Shown here piece by piece: positions 26,601 through 37,559 of a DNA stretch of 64,000 nt. Numbering within the stretch: the stretch's first letter is position 1; every line of letters begins with the position of its first letter. A model generated the notes under the pieces. It searched no databases, had not been told where the DNA came from, and worked only from the letters and a program-made list of their open reading frames with translations. The stretch spans positions 5,932,060-5,996,059 of the forward strand of contig CP137666.1 in the NCBI GenBank assembly GCA_037976565.1, in the 5' to 3' direction. The position numbers and the translations under genes are program-made. The DNA comes from Mesocentrotus franciscanus (lineage: Eukaryota > Echinodermata > Echinoidea > Camarodonta > Strongylocentrotidae).

Positions 26601-29600
26601 ACTGTTGAAAGACTCTGTTTTACACTTAACAGTTCTGACAAAAAATCAAGGGCTTCTGGCATGAGTCCCTGGCAGATAAAAACATGGCACAAAAAAAAAA
26701 AATTACTTCCATGATCTAAGTACAAAAAGAAATCTTTTGAAAACAAGTTTAGTATAAATAATAAGCTTGAAATTATGCTTTTGAACTGATGAGATGAAAT
26801 TTGATGTAAAAACAGAAAAATCTATGAGGTAAAATAACCGTGCTCCCTAAAATGATTTCTTGAAAAGCCTACATTTTTCTTTATAGAAATCACTTTTAGT
26901 TTTTGATTTAAGTCCGTCACCATAAAAAAATACATATCTTAATTTATGGCTAGTTAATTCAATTTGTGAATATCATATATGTTACACAAAACTAAAAGCA
27001 TACACAAAAGTGGAAAATTCTCAAAAGAAAACACTGATTTCTCTGGCTGGACAAATGTCCTTTTATAGCTTTTTATGCTACATGTATTAGAAGGAAATTG
27101 ATTATCATTTTGGTCTTAGACCATACAGATCATTCAAGAAAGAAAAAAATGTTTTCATAAAAATTCTTGAACTTACCAATAGTCCAACATTCTATTAGTA
27201 CTTGTGAAACAGTTTAAAAAATACTTTTCTGTTCACGAGAGATCTTATAGAATTTGGTGTTGTACTTATGCAATTTTCTCACTGTGATATTTTAATATCA
27301 TATTGTTTTTTTCTCCGAGCTCTTTTCCAGTTCACCAGAGCTCATTTTCTATTCACCAGGGCTAAATTGCTCACAGCTCCCTTTATTTTTTCAGCTGTTT
27401 TGGATTTAGATGCCCCTAGAAAAAGAAGGAAACCCTGAACATACCTTAATTAGTGATGATTCTCTGATAGAAAGAGCATCAATTGAAATATCATATTCCA
27501 CATGGACACTGAGTTTGTGAGCTGTACTCCTTTCGTTGCGGTGACTTGAGGACGATAGCTGAACTCCATATTTTACCTATAGATAGGATTCAATCAAGAG
27601 AACTCTGAGCCTGTTGTAACCACACTAGTTGAAACTAGAGGTCTAAATATATATCACCACTAGGAGTTCACAATGCATTGGGAAAAGGTATACCGTAGAT
27701 CTATTGTGTGTATGAATTCACTATGAAATAAAGGGGGGGGGAATAAACTAAACAATTTAAATACTTAACTATGAATTTAACTCTAAAAAATCACAATGTT
27801 ACCTTTAATGGCCAAATAGGAAGAACTTCTGATATTTACATTTATAAATAATCCAAGGTCAAAATCATGTCAAAAAAGGAAGAAATCTGCACTGATATTT
27901 TAAGCCATCACATGATTTTTCAAAGCGATAGTACCGGTGTTTCCAGTAATCAACTGGGCTAATGAAAATAAGCTGCAAAAAAACTTGGTCCACATCGTGC
28001 CCCTATGTCGCCCACACACAAAATCAGGACTTTTTTCATGTTTGCGATATGAACCAAATTTTGGGTGGGCTTTTTTTTGGTGAAAAATTTTGTCTTGGAG
28101 ATTGTAGTGCTCGCCCGCTAGTGCTGTGACAAATAAATGCACACAATGATTACGAAGCGGCTGTTCCCAAGGTGCAAGGATTGAAAATAGATTTCAGATT
28201 TAAATTTTCAAATTATTTGTTCAACATTAATACATCGGTGAGTTGAATTTAATTTATTTTTCTGCTATTTAGGTGTCAACATTGTCCTGAAAGTGTCAAA
28301 TTCTAGCACATTCCGTTGATTTTGTCCGGCGGTGTTTTAAAGTTTTGAGAATCAATAGAGAAACACGTGCGTCGCGGGAGTTGGGAGTTGGATGTGCACT
28401 GCAAATGCTTCCTGAAATTCACCCTTTATCAACGTCCTGGGATGTCTTTATCTGGAATTTCTTCAGAAATTGAGGAATTTCACCCTTTCTTCTTATACAG
28501 ATTGAATTTTGTGGGGGTTTTTTTTGACCAATTTTGTCAAATGAAATCTAAGCTAGATTTTGCCACTCATTCCATTATGAGTGCCATCAACATCTGTAGT
28601 CCCACAGCAAGACTCTGATGTTCACAGCTTTTACATGGTCTATGATCTACAGTCATCTACAACTACAAGAAACCATCTACAACAGGCAACCCTGGACAAA
28701 TACTGTCATGTATTGTTATTATTACATTCCTTTCTCGACTATGATTTGATTGAAACATGCCCAAGAAACCTACATTTCTATGTGGTTCATGCGGAAAAAA
28801 TTTGCATGACAATAATGTTGACCTCTGACTCGTGCTGACGGCATTTCGGTCAATGTGCTGCTCCCGTAAAATGTGCTGTAAGATAGGCCTACAGCACATT
28901 TTACGGGAGCAGCAAATTTTACGGGGTTGTTTACATGGCTCTCCGCGGACGTCTATGGGAGCCATTTAAGGCTTGGTGATATCAATATCAATATTTCACA
29001 TTATCACCAAGCCCTTAAGGCTAATATCAGCAGGTCAGATCTACTCCTTCCCAGTGCCTTCAATAGCAACCTCAGCAGCCAAAATCTGTTCAACCATTTG
29101 AACCACACTGACAATGAAACTGACAGCACAGATGAAGGCGAAAGTGATGACTCAATATGCCCGGGATCACTAAAGATCTTTTCCTCACCCAGAACACAGA
29201 AAAAGAAACCCAACAACCCAACAAAGCCAAAGGCAAAAGTCTTAACAATACTCAACATAAACTGCCAGAGTATTCACGCCAAGAAACAGTCATTTGCAAT
29301 TCTGATACATCAACACAATCCAGATGTAGTAATGGGGATAGAATCCTGGCTGACTGAAGACATACGCAGTAATGAAGTGTTCCCCACTGACCACTACAAC
29401 ATTGAGAGAAGGGATAGACCCAACGATCCCCATGGCGGAGTATTCCTTGCGATCAAGAAGGATCATTTGGCATCCAGAGAAATTGAACTAGAAACTGACT
29501 GCGAGCTTGTTTGGTGCAAGATCAACATGCCAGGAGCCAGGACTCTCCATGTGGTTGCCTTCTACAGGCCCCACGAGGGAGATGAAGAGAGCCTCACAGA

Positions 29601-32600
29601 GCTAGAAAGGTCCTTGTCAAGACTGAGCCCCACCCACTCTGTCGTAATAGGTGGTGATTTCAACTTACTGGGAGGGATTGGAGAAACCAACAAGTCAGTA
29701 ATTGCAGATCTATATCCCAACCTCCACTGCAGGCTGGGATCTCTCCTTGATGACCACGGTCTCACCCAAGTAGTTACTGAACCAACCAGATAACAGAACA
29801 CACTTGACTTACTCCTTGTCAGTAATCCAACTGTAGTCAATGAGGTTACCGTAGTCCCAGGAGTGTCTGACCATGATTGCTCTCTCGTCAAGCTAGATGT
29901 GAGACCAACCAGGCGGCACCAGATGCGGAGGAAAGTATTACTCTACAGCAAAACTCAGTGGGAGAAGTTTGCTGAGAGCATGGAAACAGTCAGTGATGAG
30001 ATAGAAGCTAATCTACCATATGCCTCTGTGAACGAACTGTGGCTCATCTTCAAGACTGGCATCGAGAAAGACATCAAAGACTTCATCTAATCATATTCAG
30101 CTAATCAGTAAACCTGCCGAGAAAGCTGACGCCCTGAATAGAGGCAAAAGCAACAGGTGGATCACCAACTTTCTTCACTATCGAACCCAGAAAGTCGTTC
30201 TAGAAGGCCATGCATCACCTGAGGTTGACATCGACTCAGGAGTACCTCAAGGCTCTGTCCTGGGTTCCTCTCTACTCCTGTACTACATCAACAACCTGCC
30301 AGACAAGCTCTCCTCTCCGGTACGTCTCTTTGCAGACGACGCCATCATCTACCTAGCAATCAAGGGCAGAAAAGGCACTCGAGAACTACAGGAGGACCTC
30401 AATAGACTTGCTGAATGGTCCTCTGAATAGATGATGAAGCTCAATATGGACAAGTACAAGGCCATCACAGTGTACAGGAAGAACAGCCAGATACGACAAT
30501 GTCCAATACATCCTGAACAACACACCACTGGAAGAAGTCTCATCAGCCAAGTACCTTGGCATCGCAATCTCATCCGACTTGAAGTGGGACAAACACATCA
30601 CAAGTATATGCCAGAAAGCAAACAACACCCAGTCCGGGAACTTTTTTACTTGCACCATGTAAATAGCATTGCACCATGCACGTGGCTCTCGAAAGCACAC
30701 ACACACTCATCAGTCAGCAAGAATCTTCAACTGTGAAGGAGGCAGAAGAGAGGGTGTCTTAATTTTGTTTCCCTGCACACAAAGTATAATATTATAAATA
30801 GTAATGCTGCTATGACCGAGTGGCTGAATATGTTGTCTAGCTGTATTAAAATGCAATATACTGTAGAGTAGAGGAGGGAGTTTTCGGCCACTTAAGGCAA
30901 AATCCTATTTTTTGACTCTTTACTTCCTATTTATTATTTTTTTTGTTCAAAATATTATTCAAACAAAAAAAGAATCCCAGAAAAAAATCATGAACTGCCA
31001 TGGCAATATTGATTTTCATTTTCACTGTTTCGGCGGTAGTTTTCGGCCTAGCGAGGCAGTTTTCGGCCGCATGTACAAAGTCAATAGGGAGCGCGCGCCG
31101 TGCGTTCGCCCGCTGATCCCTAGCGCGTGCGGCCAGAGCATGTAATCACCCGCATGGCCGAAAACTACACCTACGGGTGCCGTGATCAGAAATTGGAATC
31201 TAAACTATACAGAGATACGGCGCTATAGTATCCGACTAATAGGATAACATACATGCGGTGAGAAACATTTGAGCTTGCGATGATCAAAAAATCTGACTCT
31301 AAATCTGAAAAATACTTGAAATACAGCTCATTTTATGGGACCCATATTCCTTACAGACATGCGTAAGATATTCCAGTTTTCAGATTCGGGTAGCGGGACC
31401 GCCGATTACATCGCTAAAATGTGATATTTAAGGATACATTTTCCATTGCAAATGTGGTTCTCCAGTGACTCTGCCATGTTACTGTATGTGTGTGATATAG
31501 GGCTGTGCATAACCGTGTAATGAAGTACTCGAGTACACTCCCAGCCTTGCCCCCGAATACTCGAATACTCGGACGCCATGTTTTTTTTTGAATTTTTTTG
31601 AATTTTTGAATTTTTCATTTTTTTTTGGTTTTTTTGCCAACACCATACTACGAACAGTACGAAGGTTCGTCTCTGAAAACCCCCGCGATTTTACTTCAAG
31701 TTGCTGTTGAAAGCGCCTATTTGTGCTTTTGAATTTTTGACAAATAATTGAAACTTTGTTATTTTTAAAACTAAAGATGACAGACAAATATTCCTCCGAG
31801 TCCAAACAGAAACCCGGAGATTTGGTCCCAGTTTCTGAGTGGTGAGTTGACAGTGACACCCAGTGTGTATGATTGAGCTGGGAAACATTTTTACCCACGG
31901 GACCATGCCGGTGCTCTTGTGGCATGGGTGACCGTCGGCCTGGACAGTGCCAGGTGAACGGGAAAAAAAAAAAAAAATGGCGGCCGAGTATTCGAGTACG
32001 AGAAATCGTACTCGAGTAGCTGTCAACAGTGCGAGTATTCGAGTATTCGACTACTCGTTGCAGCCCTAGTGTGATATGTGATATGATGTTATGTAATGTA
32101 TCTTAAAGGATTTTACCATGCATCCAACAGACCGGCCGAAAACTGCCTCCTCTACTCTATATTGCATTCCAACAAATCAGTCAAACGAGTTTAGATCTCT
32201 AATAAAATATAAAAATATATTTTGAAAGTTAATATTAACTGATAATCATGATAAACTTAGAAATTCATCTCAGTAGAGTCTTCAAGTTCAACTTAAGAAA
32301 ATGCTTTAAAAAAACCTAAATTTTGCAGAGTCTTAATTGTCACTTCAGTTTGCACTCTGTCTTAATGCATCTTGCAAGTTGCAGGTCAGGTTCTCACAAT
32401 ACAAAGTGCTTTTGGTAAAATAAAGGAAATACCATACATCAAAGAAATTATAAAGACGTCACATTGTTCACAAAACAATCGAACACACCCAATATGAATA
32501 ATGCTGAAAACAATGAAGTTTGTGCATTGTTGAATAACACGATTTTCACACACAAATATTTTAACATGTGGGCACGAGCATTACTGTTTTTATCTTACCT

Positions 32601-32694
32601 GTTTTTTCTGCGGAGGTTTGTGCACACAAACATGACTTTCACTTAATAGGCAGCTCAGAAGAATGATGCATAGATAAACAAAGAAGCTCTCCAT
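14698..32694 (-). CDS. LMLN: Leishmanolysin-like zinc metallopeptidase (invadolysin) with WAP-type module
   Basis: Seventeen exons on the minus strand: 32694-32599, 27576-27445, 26668-26589, 26215-26101, 25505-25321, 23651-23546, 23161-23067, 22422-22305, 20828-20721, 20216-20029, 19310-19179, 18475-18386, 17876-17804, 17318-17188, 16470-16275, 15662-15503, 14807-14698; about 705 residues. The chosen ATG opens a signal peptide (hydrophobic [11 protein letters not shown]), then a CVHKPP segment. This is an M8 (leishmanolysin) peptidase: zinc motif HEIIH at about 232-236, third ligand His about 338 (ITHFEKRLL), Met-turn about 349 (NEAMTG), plus family segments MEDTGWY and GCDFAKKSC. Near residues 616-669 an eight-cysteine WAP-like module follows, which human LMLN lacks as far as I know. 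The C-terminus is a hydrophobic tail after PCSAGS, a probable GPI signal. Known relatives act in cell migration and mitosis. Two exons carry frame-breaking deletions (near 19245 and 15561), inferred from phase and residue conservation. Confidence 0.93.
16478..16501. repeat. (TA)n microsatellite
   Basis: About eleven TA repeats lie just upstream (in transcript sense) of the LMLN exon at 16470-16275, within its acceptor region. Confidence 0.9.
19074..19146. repeat. Short hairpin repeat
   Basis: GTTTGGAGCCAGACAGGAGTT is mirrored by the downstream GAGTTAAAGCCCTTCTGGCT and CCAAA. A related sequence occurs at 46908-46982 (TTTGGAGCAAGAAAGACATT ... TTTCTGGCTCCGAACAGACG). It is probably a small foldback element in an LMLN intron. 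Confidence 0.5.
19330..19560 (+). repeat. Interspersed SINE-like repeat
   Basis: Starts in an (ATA)n stretch, then CATTCTTGTATAGCAC, GGGTACCCATTTACC and TAGATTAATGTC. The block order resembles the 9745-10200 repeat, suggesting a shared family. It lies in the LMLN intron upstream of the exon at 19310-19179. Confidence 0.5.
19830..19858 (+). repeat. G-rich tract, possible quadruplex
   Basis: Consists of repeated GGGAGG blocks with at least four G3 runs in 29 bases. A second G-rich tract at 22731-22762 is similar. Both are in LMLN introns, where the transcribed RNA would carry the C-rich strand. Confidence 0.6.
21211..21437 (-). repeat. tRNA/7SL-like SINE between 45 bp direct repeats
   Basis: Read on the minus strand, the core begins GGCGCTGTGGCGTGCGCCTG, followed by TAATCCAGCTA. 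This resembles the 5' end of 7SL RNA and also contains an A-box-like stretch. A B-box-like GGTTCGAAACTGA follows about 50 bp on (21312-21324), then GGTCGGTCCCC. The core is bounded by diverged direct repeats at 21211-21263 and 21392-21437 (both containing GTGTATCAATCA and ATATGAT). This fits a Pol III-type SINE or a pair of partial copies. It lies in an LMLN intron. Confidence 0.6.
23691..23869 (-). pseudogene. Two decayed copies of the LMLN active-site exon
   Basis: Directly upstream (in transcript sense) of the exon encoding HEIIH (23651-23546) lie two blocks resembling its 5' half. Block one (23691-23773) shares GTGTTTAGACAGCTCTGTGG with the exon, and its end resembles AGGTCTGTA at the acceptor. 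Block two (23797-23869) shares GACAGCTC, CCAAGTGA.AAGGACA and TTTAGGTCTG. Neither retains the HExxH part or a clean frame. They look like remnants of tandem exon duplication and are probably never spliced in. Confidence 0.65.
24237..25256. mobile_element. TTAA-flanked foldback MITE, copy B, with nested insertion
   Basis: TTAA at 24237-24240 and 25253-25256 flanks the same ends as 11524-12299 (AGGGCAAGTCCACTCC and TGGACTTGGGCT). The internal region is inverted relative to copy A: the block with CAATTGCTTTATATAG reads on the opposite strand. It is lengthened by about 300 bp inserted after ACTCATGAGT. The element is in the LMLN intron upstream of the HEIIH exon. Confidence 0.85.
24796..25100. 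mobile_element. Nested insertion with GTTCAA tail (SINE/LINE-like)
   Basis: Compared with copy A, which continues directly, this copy has about 300 extra bases. The insert begins with four GTTCAA units, then GTTTTATTTATC. Simple hexamer tails of this kind are typical of retroposed short elements, here in reverse orientation. The boundaries are approximate, and no coding frame is visible. Confidence 0.6.
28856..28914. repeat. Perfect 25 bp inverted repeat (hairpin)
   Basis: The arms 28856-28880 and 28890-28914 are exact reverse complements, with a 9-base loop (AGATAGGCC). The arm begins TGCTGCTCCCGTAAAATG. It sits just upstream of the LINE remnant at 28927 in LMLN intron 1. No decay has occurred, so it is young or under constraint. 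Confidence 0.9.
28927..30720 (+). pseudogene. Dead non-LTR retrotransposon (LINE; endonuclease plus RT fragment)
   Basis: The frame 28927-29793 encodes an endonuclease/exonuclease/phosphatase domain: LNINCQSI at the start, [19 protein letters not shown], then GGDFNLLGG and, after an in-frame stop at 29791, VSDHDCSLV. After a second stop near 30088 an internal deletion removes the early reverse transcriptase. Later RT motifs return at 30140-30420 ([10 protein letters not shown], then [10 protein letters not shown], the YxDD-type active site). A stop follows at 30427, and a shifted remnant with [14 protein letters not shown] runs near 30545-30600. The motif set fits the CR1/L2/Rex-like LINE group. 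It lies antisense in LMLN intron 1 and cannot move itself. Confidence 0.88.
30850..32168. mobile_element. Terminal-inverted-repeat element with GTTTTCGGCC motifs
   Basis: The left end ATGCAATATA..AGAGTAGAGGAGG..AGTTTTCGGCC is mirrored by GGCCGAAAACTGCCTCCTCT and ACTCTATATTGCAT at 32133-32168. Internal copies of GTTTTCGGCC or its complement occur near 31038, 31060 and 31154. A hAT MITE (31498-32068) has inserted in it. Long sections are AT-rich and without a frame. No transposase is visible, so it is presumably non-autonomous. Confidence 0.75.
31498..32068. mobile_element. hAT MITE with intact 8 bp target duplication
   Basis: The ends are TAGGGCTGTGCA and CAGCCCTA, with exact flanking duplications GTGTGATA (31490-31497 and 32069-32076). 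Subterminal regions hold repeated GTACTCGAGTA and CGAGTATTCGAG words on both arms. An 8 bp duplication with TAGGG-type ends is the hallmark of hAT transposition. The perfect duplication implies a fairly young insertion, nested in the 30850-32168 element. Confidence 0.92.
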
Positions 32695-33921
32695 TGCATT
32701 CGAGGCTAATAATTGAAAATAATAACGAAAGAAACACTCATTTCCGGAGTGCAAATAAACCGAATGCGGAATGGGCCACTTTCCTGTGTTTTGGAACTAC
32801 CGCGTACCGATATCCACTAGCACTGCATTGAATAAAGACTACCGGTAGACTAAAATTCATATGGTTCTCATTATCAGATATCAGCATCAGTATTACTATT
32901 GATACTGACTACTGTCTCGTGACCCAGGCCTCAACTGGTACCCATTAGGAAAACAAAAATATTTTGATATGCCCAATTATACCTAAAGATAGATAAATAG
33001 ATAAACAAAAATAGACGAATATGAATTATGAATAATTGAATAGGTTGATCATTTAGAAATAATAGATACCGGTAGCCAACATGGAATGTGACTGTGTAAA
33101 AGTGGCTGGGCCTGGGCGGAGGATCGAGTCCATCGCGATCCCAGAAAAGAATTACTAGTGATGGGCAATGCATGCATGATCCATTATTTTCTCTGAAAAA
33201 TCAAATAATATGAAGTTATCTTCTTTGTGTATGTTGTGGATTAAGGACGAGCAATTAAACTATTGTCATTTTTCAGCCAAATGAATTCGGATACATGCAG
33301 TGGGCGTGGCAGAAATGGGTGTGGCGCTAGCTGGCGGGCATACCCTGTTAATGTTAACGATAATTATCTCTGGGCTCTGGCACTGATCGAGTGTTTTCTA
33401 TTTTGCTCTCTTCAAACTTGATTTCTGTCATTCGCTCTTCCCGTGCTTCTCAACTAATAACCAGCTCGGTCTATGGCTATGTTAACGTTAATCTTGTCAG
33501 TCAACCCGGCCTCAAGACTTCAGTTCCCAGCTACAATTTAATACCCGCCCGGTTAATTGCAGGCTAACATTTTGTAACAAAGACTACTAGTATTGAAAAA
33601 TAAACTCAAATTGACACACTGATCATGCAGACAACAAATTTTTGAGACGTTGAGCAATTAAGCGCCATGCGCAACCAGCAGAGGCGGTAATATACCGGCG
33701 CTATACTGACAAGAATTAAGTCATCATCGTCATCGTCGTCGTCGTCGTTATCAAACATCAGACTATTTCCCACAAGCACATTATGCAAGCACAGTTCTTC
33801 GCCAAGCGGAAGAATTCAATAATATCAATCTAAGAAGAAGCTTTAAAAAAAAAATATGGGAACAATGGAGTAAACCCCTCCGAGTGTCTCTGACACCTTT
33901 CTGCAATGGCTTCACAGGTAC

Positions 33922-34291
33922 CAGTGGCGGATCCAGGGGGCGGGGCCCGGGCCCCCTCCCCTAGAAAAAAACAGGTAAAAACACCCTTTTTGAAAAAAAG
34001 AAGTTGGGCCCCCTCCCCTGGCGCCCAAGGGGTGGCGGTGGAAAAAAAATTAACCCTTGCCGTAGGGGAAAAAAATTTTCGGGTGCCAAAAAAAAAAATT
34101 TGTGCTCACAACCCCTGGCGCCCAAGGGGGGGGGGGTGGTGGTGGAAAAAAAATTACCCTTCCCGGAGGGAAAATTTTTTTTCGGGTGCCAATTTTTTTT
34201 TTTTTTTGCTCACTATTTCATTTTCAAATTTTCGCACGAGGTGGGCCCCTTTTTAGGCCCCCTCCCTTGCCGCCGGCTGGATCCGCCCCTG
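33922..34291. mobile_element. hAT-type MITE with 8 bp target duplication
   Basis: The ends are CAGTGGCGGATCC and GGATCCGCCCCTG. Exact duplications ACAGGTAC flank it (33914-33921 and 34292-34299). Internally it has two near-identical blocks containing CCCCTGGCGCCCAAGGGG followed by G- and A-runs. The open frames of 93-136 codons across it are composition artefacts. Relatives are at 41002-41303 and 42806-42957. Confidence 0.9.
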
Positions 34292-35021
34292 ACAGGTACC
34301 GTACAATATCAAACAAAGTTCGGCCTTATCAAGCATGCAGGGTCCATTATAGTATCACTTCAACAGTTCAACGTATTGGCTAGTAACCCTTGCTGGTGTT
34401 ATCACTTGTGGTAAAACCAAATGGTTTCTTTCCACTTTAGAATTAAATAAATGGATGAAAGACTCAGGAACTATTTTCATTTGTTTTATTTTGTTTATAA
34501 TTATCGTTAAGTTTAATATGCTGTGTCTGTTTTTTGGTGTTTTTTAATATCTATAATAACCTGCAGACCTCTTTTGAAAAGGAGCGGGGAAAAGGTCACA
34601 GATAGATCGTGAAGCAATTTGAATTGTTGTGCCATAATAATTATTTAGGCTTAAATAAACGGTAAACGCTGTAACTGAACGCAAGTCGGTCACATGATTC
34701 ACTAAGGTTCCCCAGTCATTTTGACCAGTAGAAAAATATATTTGTTCACTATTTTTCATATATTTTTTTGCTATTTCTTGATTTCTTGATATATTTCTGG
34801 GCTATTTAAAAAAAAATAATCTAAAAAGTTCACTGTTTTTCTTATATTTTTTCCACTTTCCCAAACGAGGTGGCTATTTTTTGACTATTTTCATTAAAAA
34901 ATAGTGAACAAATAAACAATTTTAAAGCTATTTTTTAACTATTCCCCCCCCCCTCGTAAACAATTGTGTTACTTTTTTCTGCACTATTTTTAAACTATTT
35001 TTTCTTCTTTTAAATGTTTTC

Positions 35022-35290
35022 ACTATTTTCCTGCTATTGTTTGCACTTATCAATTCAACATAACATAATGTTAACCTATTTTTTCGTCTTTAAAAGTATT
35101 TCACTATTTTCCTGCTATTTTATGCACTTAACATAAAATAATGATAACCTATTTTTGTACTAGTTTTTCGTCTTGAAAAGTTTATCACTATTTTCCTGCT
35201 ATTTTTTGCACTTAACATAATATATGTTAACCTATTTTTTATACTATTTTTTCGTCTTGAAAAGTTTATCACGATATTCCTGCTATTTTT
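35022..35290 (+). repeat. Degenerate tandem repeat, about 75-95 bp unit
   Basis: About three and a half units share CACTATTTTCCTGCTATTTT, TGCACTTAACATAA and CCTATTTTT..CGTCTT..AAAAGT. Sequence back to about 34740 uses the same CTATTTTT words more loosely, suggesting an older, decayed array. Confidence 0.85.
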
Positions 35291-35599
35291 AGCTCTTCTT
35301 TTGGACTTATCAAATTATATCTTCTGTTTTTCAACCATTGAGTGTTTTACTCCCTTCCTATTATACTGGCTGGGCTCGAGTAAAGCTTTCTTTGAGATAT
35401 GGGAAAAACAACCAAAAGCAAATACATGTATTTCTTTCATACAAAAATGTGTTGAATATTTATTTCTGATATCAATACAATTTGTTGCTCAGTTGTTGAA
35501 GCATCTGGACATGTTTCGCAGGTGGTCGATAGGAACATATTTGTAACAAATGCCTTTCCGTAATTCAAAGCAGACCTGCATGCATGGAGCCAAATATCT

Positions 35600-35653
35600 G
35601 AAAAAACGGCTCCCGGTCCTTAAATTTTTGAGAGAACCGGGAGCCGTTTTTTC
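35600..35653. repeat. Perfect 18 bp inverted repeat
   Basis: The arms GAAAAAACGGCTCCCGGT (35600-35617) and the exact complement at 35636-35653 enclose an 18-base loop. The GC-rich stem flanked by A and T runs resembles a bacterial terminator by chance. In this eukaryotic context it is more likely the core of a small foldback element. Confidence 0.85.
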
Positions 35654-36717
35654 CAGGACCAGCAGCCATTTCCAAATTAATGAAAATACGTATTCTTTTT
35701 TATTATTTGTTAACCATTACCTTTTATTTATTAATTGGTCTATCAGTACACTATAAAGTAAACGCTGCACAGCAGTGGTAGCACAGTACTAACTGCCAAG
35801 GCATCATGATACATAAAAATGAGTAAGAACTTAGAATAGAGATATAAAAACCTTTAAATAATAATTCCACGGCCATTATAATATAATCGACTATCAAATA
35901 CGGTACCTTTAGTTAACTATTTTAAAGCCGTTATGGGGTGAGAATCCTGATTTTAGCCAAAGAGTTGAAATAACCCTCCGTTATAGCCCCTACTGCCAGC
36001 CCTAGTCATCCTTTCACGTGATAATATTAATTTTGAAAATATCAATTAATGTACATTATGCAATCACCAATTCACAATGTTTACTAAAAATTTGAGTAGC
36101 CTTTATACAACATTGAATCATTATGTGACATCACTAACATGGAAGAACATAATGATTATCACATAACTTTCCTTTCACCAGGCTAAAAGGTGATAGAAAA
36201 CTCTTGATATATTATTCTCATTTTTTGTTTTAAAGTAACATGCAGGTTGAAAACATTTATTTCTCAAATGAGTAAAGACAGAAGGATTGCCAGCAATTTG
36301 AAATAAAGTTACTCAACAAATTCATAACAGTGACTGTCGAGAGTACTCGGCACCAGCCCTTGAGATAGCGTTGGACCAGCGAAACTATTTTTAGAAACAG
36401 AAAACTGCATAATAATTGATTTAACAACACCACTTAGTTATTACTGATACACATAGCCTGACACTGGACAAGCATTAGGAGGCATGGACACATTTCACTG
36501 GATGTTGAAAACATCTTTCGTTTCAAGGTCTGCACAAAACAAATATGAATATATACAGTTAACTCTGCCCAAGTCAAATCCGTTTGGACTGAAGGAATTG
36601 CTTCGACTAAGAAAATTTTTGCCAAATGCAAGGTCAAAACAATAGAAATAAAGAGAAAGGACTAGTAGAACACATTTGACTTATGCAAATCCGACTTAGG
36701 AAGAGTCGACAGTAAAG

Positions 36718-36724
<7 letters not shown>

Positions 36725-36751
<27 letters not shown>

Positions 36752-36990
36752 GCTGGTCTATTTACATATATACACTAATATTCAAACATATTCTACAGTT
36801 CTGAAGTGTGACGTCACATGAGCATGTTGTTAAGACAGAGGTTGTTGAAGAGCGTATGTACATGTAGATTGTATCGTTTCAATTATGCAAATGAGCTTGC
36901 GGCACCAAGATCATTATTAATGTGCATAATTCTATTTGAAGACCGTATGTAGATCTGATCGCTTCAATTATGCAAATGAGCTTGCGGTAT
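36725..36990. repeat. (TA)n microsatellite and nearby 95 bp-period duplication
   Basis: A (TA)13-type run occupies 36725-36750. At 36844-36990 a block ending in TTCAATTATGCAAATGAGCT occurs twice, each preceded by a CGTATGTA-type segment. The duplicated block contains an octamer-like ATGCAAAT, but no gene nearby gives it an obvious role. Confidence 0.7.
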
Positions 36991-37044
36991 GCTTCACAGC
37001 AAACTTCCTACCAGACTGAATTGAGTTTCAAGGTATAGATCAGT

Positions 37045-37418
37045 TCTGGTCTTGCAATTGCATTGTGAAAGAAACGTTGTGGAATCGATCAGAAAAGGTT
37101 GATCATCTAGCATATAAGTATTGGTGTGTACTGCAAGGTTCTGGAATCATCAAAATGATAAGAAATTTGGCCCAGTCTTGGTAAAGTTACAAGCACTGTA
37201 CACATCAAGATGTATGTGGGACTACGGGATATCTATCAAGTCTGGATAGATATAATTTACCAAATATATCAATTAGTAGGCGGCTTCCCGGCCAAATTTG
37301 TATCATCACGTATTATTCAAAACATATTCTTACACATGATTGGTAATAAGAGCTTCCATTTCATTTTTTGAGAGGGGGGCATTTCCAAAACTGGTCTATA
37401 TAATAGCTATACCTTTAA
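37045..37418 (-). repeat. R2 repeat, inverted copy with insertion
   Basis: Complementary to 47117-47400 along most of its length, with TAAAGTTACAAGCACTGTAC and CCCCTCTC..AAAATGAAATGG shared. About 107 bp at 37235-37341 is absent from the other copy and is an insertion here. The right edge reads ACCTTTAA, providing a TTAA like the R1 ends. Confidence 0.8.
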
Positions 37419-37559
37419 TCCTTTTCAACGTTATTGGAAAAGTGTGCGACAAATGCATCATCTAACCCGACATCCATCCACACGCATACCTCTACAATCT
37501 TCATTATATCAATGACACAGGCTTCTTCCCTCTCTTTCTTTACCAATTAAATATTAGGA

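Noticed and set aside
28367..28965. Frames of 83-100 codons in LMLN intron 1
   Set aside because: No family resemblance; they overlap each other on both strands and the region borders a dead LINE. LMLN exon phases join directly from 32599 to 27576, leaving no need for an exon here.
31479..31925. 148-codon minus-strand frame
   Set aside because: It runs through the hAT MITE 31498-32068, with low-complexity Lys/Asn-rich sequence and no conserved motif.
33906..34414. Overlapping open frames of 93-136 codons
   Set aside because: They lie across the hAT MITE at 33922-34291, have extreme Gly/Lys/Phe/Pro composition from G- and A-runs, and show no family resemblance.
35600..35653. GC stem flanked by A and T runs, like a rho-independent terminator
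   Set aside because: The surrounding genes have introns and polyadenylation signals, so bacterial termination does not apply.
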